From the NCBI RefSeq assembly GCF_002072105.2, contig NZ_MTBC01000003.1, positions 310,001 to 374,000 of the forward strand: 64,000 bases of DNA. Direction: 5' to 3'. The first letter of the stretch is position 1. The number at the start of each line of letters is the position of its first letter. This document shows positions 32,385 through 41,753 of the stretch, piece by piece. The notes beneath the pieces are model-generated. The model had not been told where the DNA came from, made no database searches, and saw nothing but the letters and a program-made list of their open reading frames with translations. The DNA is from Croceivirga radicis (lineage in GTDB: Bacteria; Bacteroidota; Bacteroidia; Flavobacteriales; Flavobacteriaceae). The position numbers and the translations under genes were made by a program.

Positions 32385-33752
32385 ATGGACACTACTATTA
32401 TTTACATTATCCTGGCTTTGGTTTGCTTGGGATTAGGCATTTTTTTAGGGCTTTATATTCAAAAGCTAAAAACAAAGTCGAGCACCGATGTATGGCAGGA
32501 GCGAGAAAATCAATTGAACGCCACATTAACTAGTTTAAATCAAAAACTGGTAGCCTCAGATGACGAAAAGCGTCAAATTCTGCAAGAAAAAGAACTTTTA
32601 GGTAATAAAATTGTTCGGTACCAAGCAGATTTAGAACACTTGCAACAGGTAAATCAAGAACAAAAAGATGAAGTAGAAAAGCTTCAAGAAAAATTCACCA
32701 AGGATTTTGAAAATTTGGCCAATAAGATTTTAGACGAAAAGAGTTCGAAATTCACAGAACAAAATCAGAAGAACATTAAATTAATCTTGAGTCCGTTACA
32801 AGAAAAAATTCAGCTGTTTGAGCGTAAGGTAGAACAAACACAAAAAGAGAACATCAGCATACATTCAGCTTTAAAAGAGCAACTGATTCATTTACAAAGC
32901 CAAAACTTAAAAATTACGCAAGAAGCAGAAAACTTGACCAAAGCATTAAAAGGCGATAGTAAAATGCAAGGTAATTGGGGGGAACTTGTGCTAGAGCGCG
33001 TGTTGGAGAAATCTGGATTGGAAAAAGACCGTGAATATAGCGTACAACAAAGTTTTAAAAGGGAAGATGGTAGTAGGGTAATGCCAGATGTAATCATCCA
33101 TTTACCAGATGGCAAAAAAATGGTAGTAGATTCTAAGGTCTCTTTAACAGATTACGAACGTTTTACCAATGCGGAAGAAATAGACAAACCCAGGTTTTTA
33201 AAAGACCACATAAATTCTTTAAGACGCCATGTAGAACAACTTTCTGCTAAAAAATATGAAGATTTATATGAAATGGAGAGTCCGGATTTTGTACTTATGT
33301 TCGTACCTATAGAGCCTGCATTCGCCATTGCTATTAACGAGGATAGTACGCTGTATAATAAAGCTTTTGAGCAAAATATTGTCATAGTTACCCCTTCTAC
33401 CCTTTTGGCCACCTTACGTACCATAGACACCATGTGGAACAATGAAAAGCAACAAAAAAATGCTATTGAAATTGCAAGACAAGCGGGTGCTTTATATGAT
33501 AAGTTTGAAGGTTTTATGAATGATTTGACCAAGGTGGGCAAAAAAATGGACGAGGCTAAAAGCGAATATAAAGGTGCCATGAACAAGCTGTTTGAAGGTC
33601 GAGGCAACATCATTACCAGCATAGAGAAACTTAAAAAAATGGGGGCTAAAGCGAAAAAATCGTTACCAGAACCTATTTTAAAACGCGCTAAGGAAGATTT
33701 AGAAGACGAAACCCCTGAACAATTAGAAGAACAATCTAAATTAAAGTTATAA
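32385..33752 (+). CDS. rmuC: RmuC-type DNA recombination protein
   Basis: The 455-residue protein starts with a membrane anchor (TIIYIILALVCLGLGIFLGL). A long coiled coil follows at about 40-190. The RmuC nuclease-like core comes next (MQGNWGELVLERVLEKSGLE, GSRVMPDVIIHLPDGKKMVV, DSKVSLTDYERF). RmuC limits inversions and replication-linked rearrangements, and its core belongs to the restriction-endonuclease-like fold. I chose the ATG at 32385, which directly precedes the membrane helix. It follows btuD after 63 nt and overlaps the next gene by one base. Confidence 0.93.
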   Translation: MDTTIIYIILALVCLGLGIFLGLYIQKLKTKSSTDVWQERENQLNATLTSLNQKLVASDDEKRQILQEKELLGNKIVRYQADLEHLQQVNQEQKDEVEKLQEKFTKDFENLANKILDEKSSKFTEQNQKNIKLILSPLQEKIQLFERKVEQTQKENISIHSALKEQLIHLQSQNLKITQEAENLTKALKGDSKMQGNWGELVLERVLEKSGLEKDREYSVQQSFKREDGSRVMPDVIIHLPDGKKMVVDSKVSLTDYERFTNAEEIDKPRFLKDHINSLRRHVEQLSAKKYEDLYEMESPDFVLMFVPIEPAFAIAINEDSTLYNKAFEQNIVIVTPSTLLATLRTIDTMWNNEKQQKNAIEIARQAGALYDKFEGFMNDLTKVGKKMDEAKSEYKGAMNKLFEGRGNIITSIEKLKKMGAKAKKSLPEPILKRAKEDLEDETPEQLEEQSKLKL

Positions 33753-34117
33753 TGAGAAAAGTTTTATTCATAGTCATTGCCGCTATTGTAGTAGGATTGG
33801 CCAGTTATTTTGCATTCATCTATTATGTTCCGTTTAGCGAGGGGTACCGCTCTGGAGAGTTGATCAAATTTAGTAGAAAAGGCGTAATGGTAAAAACTTG
33901 GGAAGGCGAAATAAGTCAGGGTATCTCTGGTGCGCAAATCTTTTCGTTTTCCGTGCAAGATTCTGAAAAAGAGGTAATTCAAAAATTAAAAGATTACCAA
34001 GGAGAATACGTGAAAGTTTCCTACATAGAGCGTTATTCAACATTCTTTTGGTTGGGAGATACCAAATACTTTATAACCGACGTAAAACAGGAAAAATCAC
34101 CTCATTTTAATAATTAG
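33752..34117 (+). CDS. Small membrane-anchored protein of unknown function
   Basis: The 121-residue protein has one N-terminal membrane helix (VLFIVIAAIVVGLASYFAFI). A compact beta-rich domain follows (SGELIKFSRKGVMVKTWEGE, FSFSVQDSEKEVIQKLKDY, GEYVKVSYIERYSTFFWLGD). I recognise no characterised family; related proteins in Flavobacteriaceae are sometimes labelled 6-phosphogluconate dehydrogenase because of nearby gnd, which the sequence does not support. It overlaps rmuC by one base (ATAATGA) and is followed after one base by the thioesterase gene. Confidence 0.85.
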   Translation: MRKVLFIVIAAIVVGLASYFAFIYYVPFSEGYRSGELIKFSRKGVMVKTWEGEISQGISGAQIFSFSVQDSEKEVIQKLKDYQGEYVKVSYIERYSTFFWLGDTKYFITDVKQEKSPHFNN

Positions 34118-34118
34118 G

Positions 34119-34664
34119 ATGAAAAAGTATAAATCGGCCAAAGAATCTCAAGTTTCCATAACGGAACTAATGTTGCCTTCTCATTCTAACTTTGGAGGTA
34201 AGGTACATGGTGGTCACATTCTTAACTTAATGGACCAAATAGCCTTTGCGTGTGCCAGTAAACACTCTCAAGCCTATTGTGTAACCGCAAGTGTTAACAG
34301 AGTAGATTTTTTACAACCCGTAGAAGTAGGTGAATTACTTACCCTAAAAGCCTCTATTAACTATACAGGAAATACCAGTATGGTGGTTGGGGTACGTGTA
34401 GAAGCAGAAAATGTAACTACGGGAGTAGTAAAACATTGTAACTCGTCCTATTTTACCATGGTTGCAAAGGGTGATAATGGAAAAAATTTAAAAGTTCCGG
34501 GACTCATAATCAAAGATAAACAAGCATTACGCCGTTTTGCACGTAGTATTGAACGTAAAATGGCCATGTTTCAACGCGATACAAAATTTGATGATAAAAA
34601 CTTTAAGGTAGAAGACTACTTGGGTCAACTTAAAAAAGAGAATATAAAGCTAGCGCTGGACTAA
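34119..34664 (+). CDS. Acyl-CoA thioesterase (hotdog fold)
   Basis: The 181-residue protein of the YciA/BACH type opens with ESQVSITELMLPSHSNFGGK VHGGHILNLMDQ, where the Asn and Asp-containing HGG-x6-D region forms the catalytic site. It continues with ASVNRVDFLQPVEVGELLTL. The enzyme hydrolyses acyl-CoA to free acid and CoA; chain-length preference cannot be read. The stop codon sits in a hairpin loop shared with the convergent pgl stop codon. Confidence 0.92.
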   Translation: MKKYKSAKESQVSITELMLPSHSNFGGKVHGGHILNLMDQIAFACASKHSQAYCVTASVNRVDFLQPVEVGELLTLKASINYTGNTSMVVGVRVEAENVTTGVVKHCNSSYFTMVAKGDNGKNLKVPGLIIKDKQALRRFARSIERKMAMFQRDTKFDDKNFKVEDYLGQLKKENIKLALD

Positions 34665-34672
34665 AGTCCAGC
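34655..34672. terminator. Hairpin spanning both stop codons of thioesterase and pgl
   Basis: GCTGGAC/GTCCAGC (34655-34661 with 34666-34672) forms a perfect 7-bp stem with a TAAA loop. The loop region holds the thioesterase TAA and, on the other strand, the pgl TAG. There is no clean T-run on either side, so the terminator call is tentative. Confidence 0.55.
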
Positions 34673-35371
34673 TGCTGCTTCTTTATCTAAAAACCAAAGT
34701 AAATTACCCGATTTGGGTTTTACCAACGCAGCAGGATACTGTTTAAAGCCCTCCTTTTCTTGATGTATAATGGCTACTTTTTCTTCTTTAGCTGCTCCCG
34801 TAACCAAAAAGGCAACTTCTTTAGCAGTATTTATTACAGCCCCGTTTAAGGATACTCTTTTTTGACCAGAATCTGGATGTGTAGCTACCACGCAATGGTC
34901 CTCTGCATCCCAAAGTTCTATCTCGTGCGGAAATATAGACGCAGTGTGGCCATCGTCTCCCATACCTAAGATAATTAAATCGAATTGCGGTACGCCTTCT
35001 ACTCTATCTAGATTTATCTCTAACAAGTTGGCGTAGCGCATGGCTTCACCTTTAGGGTCATTTTCGCCCAAAATGCGATGTATATTTTCTTCAGGAACAT
35101 CAATTCTATCGAATAAATGTTCCTTTGTCATCTTATAATTGCTTTGTTCATCTGTTGGCGGCACACAACGTTCATCTCCCCAATAAAAGTGAACATTTTT
35201 CCAATTTATATTGTCGCCATAAGCATCTGCAAGCGTGTCAAAAACAATTCTAGGCGTACTACCACCAGATAATGCTACATTAAAAGGTTTATCTTGCCTT
35301 GTTTGTTCTGCAAAATAGGCCGAAAATTCGGTCGCTACCGTTTGTTTATCCTCGTATACTTTAACTTCCAT
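34661..35371 (-). CDS. pgl: 6-phosphogluconolactonase
   Basis: Pgl hydrolyses 6-phosphogluconolactone in the oxidative pentose phosphate pathway. The 236 residues carry the SugarP-isomerase-type motifs ALSGGSTPRIVFDTLAD, FYWGDERCVPPTDEQSNYKM and LGMGDDGHTASIFP. It lies 13 nt downstream of zwf, in the same direction, so the two consecutive steps are co-expressed. It overlaps the convergent thioesterase gene by 4 nt. Confidence 0.97.
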   Translation of the reverse strand: MEVKVYEDKQTVATEFSAYFAEQTRQDKPFNVALSGGSTPRIVFDTLADAYGDNINWKNVHFYWGDERCVPPTDEQSNYKMTKEHLFDRIDVPEENIHRILGENDPKGEAMRYANLLEINLDRVEGVPQFDLIILGMGDDGHTASIFPHEIELWDAEDHCVVATHPDSGQKRVSLNGAVINTAKEVAFLVTGAAKEEKVAIIHQEKEGFKQYPAALVKPKSGNLLWFLDKEAAAGL

Positions 35372-35384
35372 TTTCTTTTAATCC

Positions 35385-36920
35385 TTAACAAATTACACAA
35401 TAACCGGGATCGTCCGTTAAATGCGGACCGGGATTACGCCATTCTCCAATACCATCTATTAAGTCATGAGAATTCTCTGGGCCCCAAACACCAGCAGCAT
35501 AACCATACATGCGTACATCCTTACCTTTTTCCCAATAGTCCAAAATTGGATCTACAAACTCCCAGGCCGCTTCTACTTCATCGGCGCGGGCATATAAAGT
35601 AGCATCGCCTTGCATCGCGTCTAAAATTAAACGTTCGTACGCTTCCATAACGTAGGTCTCTGCCAAACTGGAATAGTAAAAATCAAGATTGGCACGTTCT
35701 ACTTTAAAACCTTGCCCTGGAACTTTAACCCCAAATTTTATTAATATCCCTTCGTCTGGCTGTATACGAATAATCAGCTTATTATCCCTATTTTCCATTC
35801 CAGAATCCTTGAAGATTTGATGGTGCGGCGTTTTAAAATGAATTACCACTTCCGTTACCTTGGTAGGCATACGCTTAGCCGTACGCACATAAAATGGTAC
35901 ATCTTTCCAGCGCCAGTTATCTACAAAAAACTTAACTGCGGCAAAGGTTTCAGTAGTAGAATTTGCATCTACACCCTCCTCTTCTCGGTAGCCTTTTACT
36001 TTATCTCCGTCTATAGTAGACGCTACATATTGTGCTCTTATGGTGTTTTCATATAATTCTTCCTCGGATTTCATTACCCGAATAGATTTTATAGCTTTCA
36101 CCTTTTCATTTCTAATATCTTCTGGGGCGTCGCTAATTGGCGGTTCCATAACCACTAAGGATACAATTTGTAACAAATGGTTTTGAAACATATCACGTAA
36201 CGCACCAGATTTATCATAATATCCACCTCGTTTTTCTACCCCAACACTTTCGGCATTAGTTATTTCTACATGGTGAATATAATTTCGGTTCCAAAGTGGT
36301 TCAAAAATACTATTGGCAAAACGCGTTACCAATAAATTTTGTACCGTTTCTTTACCCAAATAATGATCTATACGGTAAATTTGATGCTCTTTAAAAAATT
36401 GCTGTAATCCCTTATTTAATTGCTTGGCGGTTTCTAAGCTGTAGCCAAATGGTTTTTCTACTATTAAGCGTTTCCAACCGTTATTTTGAGTGTTCATACC
36501 CGCATCCGCTAAGCGTTGGGCTATGGTTTCGTATAAAGTTGGGGGCGTGGACAAATAATAGATAATATTGCCAGAGGTATTGTATTTGTTCTTTAAGTCT
36601 TCTACTCTTTTACGTAATCGTGTATAGTCCGTGTCATAAGAACCTCCCAAATCCTCATAAAAAAACTTATTGGAAAAAGCCTCAATTTTTTCCTTATCTA
36701 ATTTTTCCAATTTCTTTTCTAGATAAGTGCTTTCGGTCACCACTTTTTTCCTAAAAGCAGTGTCTGTCATATCACTTCTACTGGCACCTAAAACCACAAA
36801 GTTTTCTGGTAAATGCCCGGATATAAATAAATTAAAAAGGGAAGGGACTAATTTTCTGGCCGTTAGGTCGCCAGACGCCCCAAATATTACAAGAATTTGA
36901 TTTTCTGTTTTTTTCGCCAT
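35385..36920 (-). CDS. zwf: Glucose-6-phosphate dehydrogenase
   Basis: Zwf oxidises glucose-6-phosphate to the lactone and makes NADPH. The 511-residue protein begins with the nucleotide-binding VIFGASGDLTARKLVPSLFN. It has the substrate-binding RIDHYLGKETVQNLL near residue 185, EKPFGYSLETAK, and a C-terminal RWKDVPFYVRTAKRMPTKVT. It is first in zwf-pgl and divergent from gnd, with 109 nt between starts. I saw no clear consensus promoter in that gap. Confidence 0.98.
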   Translation of the reverse strand: MAKKTENQILVIFGASGDLTARKLVPSLFNLFISGHLPENFVVLGASRSDMTDTAFRKKVVTESTYLEKKLEKLDKEKIEAFSNKFFYEDLGGSYDTDYTRLRKRVEDLKNKYNTSGNIIYYLSTPPTLYETIAQRLADAGMNTQNNGWKRLIVEKPFGYSLETAKQLNKGLQQFFKEHQIYRIDHYLGKETVQNLLVTRFANSIFEPLWNRNYIHHVEITNAESVGVEKRGGYYDKSGALRDMFQNHLLQIVSLVVMEPPISDAPEDIRNEKVKAIKSIRVMKSEEELYENTIRAQYVASTIDGDKVKGYREEEGVDANSTTETFAAVKFFVDNWRWKDVPFYVRTAKRMPTKVTEVVIHFKTPHHQIFKDSGMENRDNKLIIRIQPDEGILIKFGVKVPGQGFKVERANLDFYYSSLAETYVMEAYERLILDAMQGDATLYARADEVEAAWEFVDPILDYWEKGKDVRMYGYAAGVWGPENSHDLIDGIGEWRNPGPHLTDDPGYCVIC

Positions 36921-37029
36921 TACATTTACCCTTTATTTGAGGGAGACGAATATAACGTTTATTTTAGGTAAAGATTTATAGAATTCACTTACTTAGCAAT
37001 GTCTTAACAGACACAATAAGATATGTAAT

Positions 37030-38439
37030 ATGACAAACAAGTATGATTTTGGGCTGGTGGGCTTAGGTGTAATGGGACGAAATTTTATCCTTAATGTTGC
37101 CGATAATGGTTTTACCGCTTACGGAAACGATTTGGATAAAGAAAAAGTAGAAGCGTTAAAGCAAGAAGGTGGAGATACGGCAAAAGTTGATGCCAGTACT
37201 GACGCCAAAACTTTTGTTGCCGCTTTAAAGACTCCTAGAAAAATAATGCTGTTGGTGCCTGCAGGTAAAATTGTGGACAATGTAATTGAAAGCCTTTTAC
37301 CTTTATTGGACAAGGGAGATATTATAATTGATGGTGGAAATTCTTTTTTCACGGATACGGACCGTAGGGAGGCCTATTTAAAAGAAAAAGGCATTAACTT
37401 TTTTGGTGCTGGGGTTTCTGGTGGTGCCAAAGGAGCACGTAAAGGACCAAGCATTATGCCAGGTGGTAGCCAAGATGCCTACCAGCATGTAAAACCTATT
37501 TTTGAAGCCGTATCTGCCAAATACAATAACGAACCATGTGTTGCCTATTTAGGACCTAAATCTGCAGGGAACTACGTAAAAATGGTTCATAATGGTATTG
37601 AATATGGCCTAATGCAACTGACTTCTGAGATTTATGACCTACTAAAAAAAGCAGGTAATCTAACCAATGAAGAGTTGCACCATACTTATGCCAAATGGAA
37701 TAGCGGTAGACTACAATCTTTCTTGGTAGAAATTACCTCAGAAATATTTGCAAAAAAAGACACCGAGACCGATGGGGATTTGGTAGACAAGATTTTAGAT
37801 AAAGCAAAGCAAAAAGGAACTGGCAAATGGACCTCTCAAAATGCAATGGATTTGGGTATTCCCGTACCTACGATTGATATTGCCGTGAGTATGAGGGAGA
37901 TTTCCGCATTAAAGGCAGAACGTACCAAAGCAGACGAACTTTACGATAGACCAAACCCTGAGGAGGTTATGAAAAAAGCTTTGATCGAGAAGGCAGAAAA
38001 CGCATTATATTTTGCCTTTATCATGGCTTATGCCCAAGGCATGCACCAATTAGCAGATGCTAGTAAAGAATATGGTTATAACCTTAACCTTGGCGAAATT
38101 GCTAAAATTTGGAGAGCAGGGTGTATTATACGCGCTGGTTTATTAGCAGATATTACGGAGGCGTTCCAAGCCAATCCAGAACTACAAAACCTATTGTTGG
38201 CACCAAGTTTTGTAGAGAAAGTAAAAGGATCCGTGAAAGCTACAAGAGAATTGGTAGCCTATGGTGCAACTAATGGTATTCCTTTACCTGGTTTATCCAA
38301 TTCACTTACCTATTTTGATGCCTACACCTCTGAACGTTTGCCATTGAATTTAATACAAGCCCAGCGCGATTTTTTTGGTTCTCATACGTATGAAAGAGTA
38401 GATAAAGATGGTATTTTTCACACTGAGTGGGAAGCATAA
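37030..38439 (+). CDS. gnd: 6-phosphogluconate dehydrogenase, decarboxylating
   Basis: The enzyme makes ribulose-5-phosphate, CO2 and NADPH from 6-phosphogluconate. The 469 residues are the full-length form. It has the NADP-binding GLGVMGRNF, IIDGGNSFFTDTDRR, the substrate site GAGVSGGAKGARKGPSIMPG, the catalytic Lys in KMVHNGIEYGLMQL, and a C-terminal RDFFGSHTYERVDK. With divergent zwf-pgl it completes the oxidative pentose phosphate branch. A strong terminator follows. Confidence 0.98.
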   Translation: MTNKYDFGLVGLGVMGRNFILNVADNGFTAYGNDLDKEKVEALKQEGGDTAKVDASTDAKTFVAALKTPRKIMLLVPAGKIVDNVIESLLPLLDKGDIIIDGGNSFFTDTDRREAYLKEKGINFFGAGVSGGAKGARKGPSIMPGGSQDAYQHVKPIFEAVSAKYNNEPCVAYLGPKSAGNYVKMVHNGIEYGLMQLTSEIYDLLKKAGNLTNEELHHTYAKWNSGRLQSFLVEITSEIFAKKDTETDGDLVDKILDKAKQKGTGKWTSQNAMDLGIPVPTIDIAVSMREISALKAERTKADELYDRPNPEEVMKKALIEKAENALYFAFIMAYAQGMHQLADASKEYGYNLNLGEIAKIWRAGCIIRAGLLADITEAFQANPELQNLLLAPSFVEKVKGSVKATRELVAYGATNGIPLPGLSNSLTYFDAYTSERLPLNLIQAQRDFFGSHTYERVDKDGIFHTEWEA

Positions 38440-38457
38440 GCCCTCTATCATAAAACT

Positions 38458-38492
38458 AAAAATGCCCCGTAAATCTACGGGGCATTTTTTTT
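38458..38492. terminator. Bidirectional terminator between gnd and carB
   Basis: A stem of at least 11 bp with a CCCC/GGGG core (38458-38471 with 38476-38489) and a 4-nt loop is flanked by A- and T-runs. It serves the convergent genes on both strands. Confidence 0.92.
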
Positions 38493-38510
38493 ATATCAAC
38501 ATTGTTCTTG

Positions 38511-41363
38511 TTACTTGCTCAAGTACATTTTTCTTCTAGAATATAAGTTGTAGAATTCATCATCCTTTAAACTATCTATAAACAAGATGCTTTCTCCCGT
38601 ACTTTTCATTTCTGGGCCAAGGTTCTTGTTTACATTAGGGAATTTATTAAAAGAGAATACCGGTTGCTTAATGGCATACCCTTCTAGCTTTGGATTAAAG
38701 TTAAAGTCTTTCACTTTTTTATCGCCAAGCATCACTTTAGTAGCATAATTTACATAAGGTTCTCCGTAGGCTTTTGCAATAAACGGTACCGTTCTAGAGG
38801 CTCTAGGATTTGCTTCGATAATGTATACCGTATCGTCTTTAATTGCAAATTGAATATTGATTAAACCAACCGTATTCAAAGCCAAGGCTATTTTCTTGGT
38901 ATGATCTTTAATTTGTTGAATTACAAACTCACCCAAATTAAAAGGTGGTAAGGTGGCATTAGAATCCCCAGAGTGGATACCACAAGGTTCTATGTGCTCC
39001 ATTATACCAATAATGTATACGTCTTCACCATCACAAATGGCATCTGCTTCTGCTTCAATGGCCCCGTCTAAATAATGGTCTAACAATAACTTATTATTTG
39101 GAATTTTACGAAGTAAGTCTACCACGTGTTGCTCCAAATCTTCCTTGTTAATTACAATCTTCATGCCCTGGCCACCCAACACATAAGAAGGCCTTACCAA
39201 TAATGGAAAGCCTAATTCATCTGCCAAGTCCAAAGCTTCATCTGCTGTTTCTGCCGTACCAAATCTTGGGTAAGGAATATCATTGTCTTTTAGTAGGGTA
39301 GAAAAGCTACCTCTATCTTCTGCCAAATCTAAAGACTGGTAACTTGTACCAATGATATTAACACCGTACCGGTCTAATTTTTCTGCCAATTTTAATGCGG
39401 TTTGTCCGCCTAATTGTACAATTACACCTTCTGGTTTTTCGTGTAAGATAATATCGTAGATATGCTCCCAAAAAACAGGTTCAAAATACAGCTTGTCCGC
39501 AGTATCAAAATCTGTAGAAACCGTCTCTGGATTACAGTTGATCATTATAGTCTCATAATCACACTCTGCCGCGGCAAGTACCCCGTGTACACAACAATAA
39601 TCAAACTCTATACCCTGCCCAATACGGTTTGGTCCAGAACCAAGAACCACAATTTTTTTACGGTTGGTAACCTCACTATCATTGGCTACATAACGCAGCC
39701 CATCTTTAGATTGGATTTCTTCTTCAAAAGTAGAGTAATAATAAGGTGTCATAGCCGTAAATTCTGCTGCACAGGTATCTACCAACTTATAAACCCTATT
39801 AATATTTAGTTCCATTCGCTTTTTATGCACTTCACTTTCGTAACAATCTAGCATGTGGGCTATTTGCCTATCTGCAAAACCTTTTTGCTTTGCCTCTAAT
39901 AAAAGTGATTTTGGTAAACTTGCAATAGTATACTGAGCTATTTCTTGCTCTAATTGATGTAGCTCTTCATATTGCTTTAAGAACCACATGTCTATTTTGG
40001 TAATTTCATGTATGCGCTTAAGTGGAATGCCCAACTGTATGGCATCATAAATAACAAACACACGGTCCCAACTAGGAACCGTAAGTTTTTGGATTATAGT
40101 TTCATAATCTTTGTAACCTTTACCATCTGCTCCAAGACCATTTCTCTTGATTTCTAATGATTGTGTGGCCTTATGCAATGCCTCTTGGAAAGAACGACCA
40201 ATGCCCATTACCTCTCCCACAGATTTCATCTGTAGCCCCAATGTTCTATCAGAACCTTCGAATTTATCAAAATTCCATCTAGGTATTTTTACGATTACAT
40301 AATCTAAAGTTGGCTCAAACAAGGCAGAAGTAGACTTTGTAATTTGGTTGTCCAACTCGTCTAAAGTATAACCAATTGCCAATTTAGCGGCTATTTTAGC
40401 AATAGGATAACCGGTTGCCTTAGAAGCCAATGCTGAAGATCGGGAAACCCTTGGATTGATCTCAATAGCAATAATCTCTTCTTCTTCATCCGGGCTTACG
40501 GCAAACTGAACATTACAACCACCTGCAAAATCGCCAATGCTTCGCATCATTTTAATGGCCATATCTCGCATTTTCTGGAACGTACGGTCAGATAACGTCA
40601 TGGCAGGCGCAACAGTTATGGAATCTCCTGTATGGATACCCATTGGGTCCATATTTTCTATGGTACAGATAATAACAACATTATCGTTTTTATCCCTTAA
40701 AAGCTCTAGTTCGTATTCTTTCCACCCCATCATGGCCTTATCTATCATAACCTCATGAATTGGAGATACTTCTAGACCATGACTTAAAAGACCATCAAAT
40801 TTTTCTGGTTCGTACACAATGGACGCACCTGCACCACCAAGGGTAAAAGAAGCCCTAATCACCAAAGGAAAACCAAATTCTTGGGCAATTTCTTTACCTT
40901 TTAAAAAGGAGGTTGCCGTTGCCTGTGGAGCCATGCCTACGCCTATTTTAAGCATTAACTCACGGAATTTTTCACGGTCTTCCGTAATGTTTATCGCATC
41001 AATATCTACACCTATGATTTCTACATTAAAATCCTCCCAAATGCCTTTTTCATCTGCCTCAATACAAAGGTTAAGCGCGGTTTGGCCTCCCATTGTTGGC
41101 AAAACAGCATCAATATTTGGGTGTTTTTTTAATATTTCAACTATTGATTTGGTATTCAACGGTTTTAAATAGACATGATCTGCCATTGAGGGATCTGTCA
41201 TAATAGTAGCAGGATTACTATTGATCAAAATCGTTTCTATACCATCCTCTCTTAAAGAACGTAAAGCTTGCGAACCAGAATAATCGAACTCACATGCTTG
41301 TCCAATAATGATGGGACCTGAACCAATAATTAAAATGGATTTTAAATCTTTTCTTTTAGGCAT
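38511..41363 (-). CDS. carB: Carbamoyl phosphate synthase large subunit, lacking the C-terminal allosteric domain
   Basis: CarB makes carbamoyl phosphate from glutamine-derived ammonia, bicarbonate and two ATP, for arginine and pyrimidines. Both ATP-grasp halves are present: the first with SGPIIIGQACEFDYSGSQAL and EINPRVSRSSALASKATGYP, the second with GSGPNRIGQGIEFDYCCVHG and EANPRASRTVPFIAKAYGEP. E. coli CarB has about 1073 residues. This one ends at 950, shortly after GPEMKSTGESILFIDSLKDD, so the MGS-like domain that binds UMP and ornithine is missing. carA is not adjacent. Confidence 0.97.
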   Translation of the reverse strand: MPKRKDLKSILIIGSGPIIIGQACEFDYSGSQALRSLREDGIETILINSNPATIMTDPSMADHVYLKPLNTKSIVEILKKHPNIDAVLPTMGGQTALNLCIEADEKGIWEDFNVEIIGVDIDAINITEDREKFRELMLKIGVGMAPQATATSFLKGKEIAQEFGFPLVIRASFTLGGAGASIVYEPEKFDGLLSHGLEVSPIHEVMIDKAMMGWKEYELELLRDKNDNVVIICTIENMDPMGIHTGDSITVAPAMTLSDRTFQKMRDMAIKMMRSIGDFAGGCNVQFAVSPDEEEEIIAIEINPRVSRSSALASKATGYPIAKIAAKLAIGYTLDELDNQITKSTSALFEPTLDYVIVKIPRWNFDKFEGSDRTLGLQMKSVGEVMGIGRSFQEALHKATQSLEIKRNGLGADGKGYKDYETIIQKLTVPSWDRVFVIYDAIQLGIPLKRIHEITKIDMWFLKQYEELHQLEQEIAQYTIASLPKSLLLEAKQKGFADRQIAHMLDCYESEVHKKRMELNINRVYKLVDTCAAEFTAMTPYYYSTFEEEIQSKDGLRYVANDSEVTNRKKIVVLGSGPNRIGQGIEFDYCCVHGVLAAAECDYETIMINCNPETVSTDFDTADKLYFEPVFWEHIYDIILHEKPEGVIVQLGGQTALKLAEKLDRYGVNIIGTSYQSLDLAEDRGSFSTLLKDNDIPYPRFGTAETADEALDLADELGFPLLVRPSYVLGGQGMKIVINKEDLEQHVVDLLRKIPNNKLLLDHYLDGAIEAEADAICDGEDVYIIGIMEHIEPCGIHSGDSNATLPPFNLGEFVIQQIKDHTKKIALALNTVGLINIQFAIKDDTVYIIEANPRASRTVPFIAKAYGEPYVNYATKVMLGDKKVKDFNFNPKLEGYAIKQPVFSFNKFPNVNKNLGPEMKSTGESILFIDSLKDDEFYNLYSRRKMYLSK

Positions 41364-41398
41364 TCTTCTAAGGGTATTTTTTAATCGTTAAATATAGG

Positions 41399-41434
41399 TC
41401 AAAAAAAAGGTGCTAAACTGAAACAGTAGCACCT
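41399..41434 (-). terminator. Terminator of rpmH
   Basis: On the minus strand an AGGTGCTA/TAGCACCT stem (41408-41415 with 41427-41434) with a small inner stem is followed by eight T. It lies between rpmH and carB and separates their transcripts. Confidence 0.88.
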
Positions 41435-41462
41435 AATAATTTATAAGTTATCGACAAACATA

Positions 41463-41621
41463 TTATTTCTTGTGTCGAGGTTCTGAAGAAACAGTTAATT
41501 TTTTTCTTCCTTTGGCTCTTCTTCTAGCAAGTACTTTCCTACCGTTAGCTGTAGCCATACGCTCTCTAAAACCGTGTTTATTTCTTCTTTTTCGCTTTGA
41601 AGGCTGAAATGTTCTTTTCAT
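41463..41621 (-). CDS. rpmH: 50S ribosomal protein L34 (bL34)
   Basis: This 52-codon gene encodes [20 protein letters not shown] and then [32 protein letters not shown]. The protein is very basic and matches bL34 over its whole length, with the invariant KRTFQPS start and HGFRERM and GRKVL(A)RRRAKGRK blocks. bL34 is a small structural protein of the large subunit that contacts 23S rRNA. The gene has its own promoter (41666-41696) and terminator (41399-41434), so it forms a single-gene unit. No dnaA or rnpA lies next to it. Confidence 0.97.
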   Translation of the reverse strand: MKRTFQPSKRKRRNKHGFRERMATANGRKVLARRRAKGRKKLTVSSEPRHKK

Positions 41622-41665
41622 TTTATCTTTATTTTAAACCAAAGGCGTCTTAAAAATTCTGGGCG

Positions 41666-41696
41666 CAAATATACAAAGACTTTTTGCTCTTGCAAA
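41666..41696 (-). promoter_or_regulatory. Promoter of rpmH
   Basis: On the minus strand TTTG (41696-41693) and TATATTTG (41673-41666) are separated by 19 nt, a near-perfect Bacteroidetes housekeeping promoter. Transcription would start near 41660, giving a leader of about 39 nt. Confidence 0.85.
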
Positions 41697-41720
41697 CCCT
41701 TTCTAAAAAATGTTTGTATT

Positions 41721-41728
41721 AGTTTTGC
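41721..41728 (+). promoter_or_regulatory. -7 box upstream of the DUF6263 gene
   Basis: TAGTTTTG matches TAnnTTTG and ends 25 nt before the ATG at 41754. The nearest TTG upstream is too distant (28 nt), so this is a partial match. Confidence 0.4.
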
Positions 41729-41753
41729 CGTACTAACCGCATAACCAAATACG

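Noticed and set aside
33152-33622. Minus-strand frame of 156 codons opposite rmuC
   Set aside because: It is antisense to the conserved RmuC core and has no recognisable motif.
36921-37029. Promoter pair between zwf and gnd
   Set aside because: Neither strand shows a TAnnTTTG box in the gap, so no site was annotated although transcription must start somewhere there.
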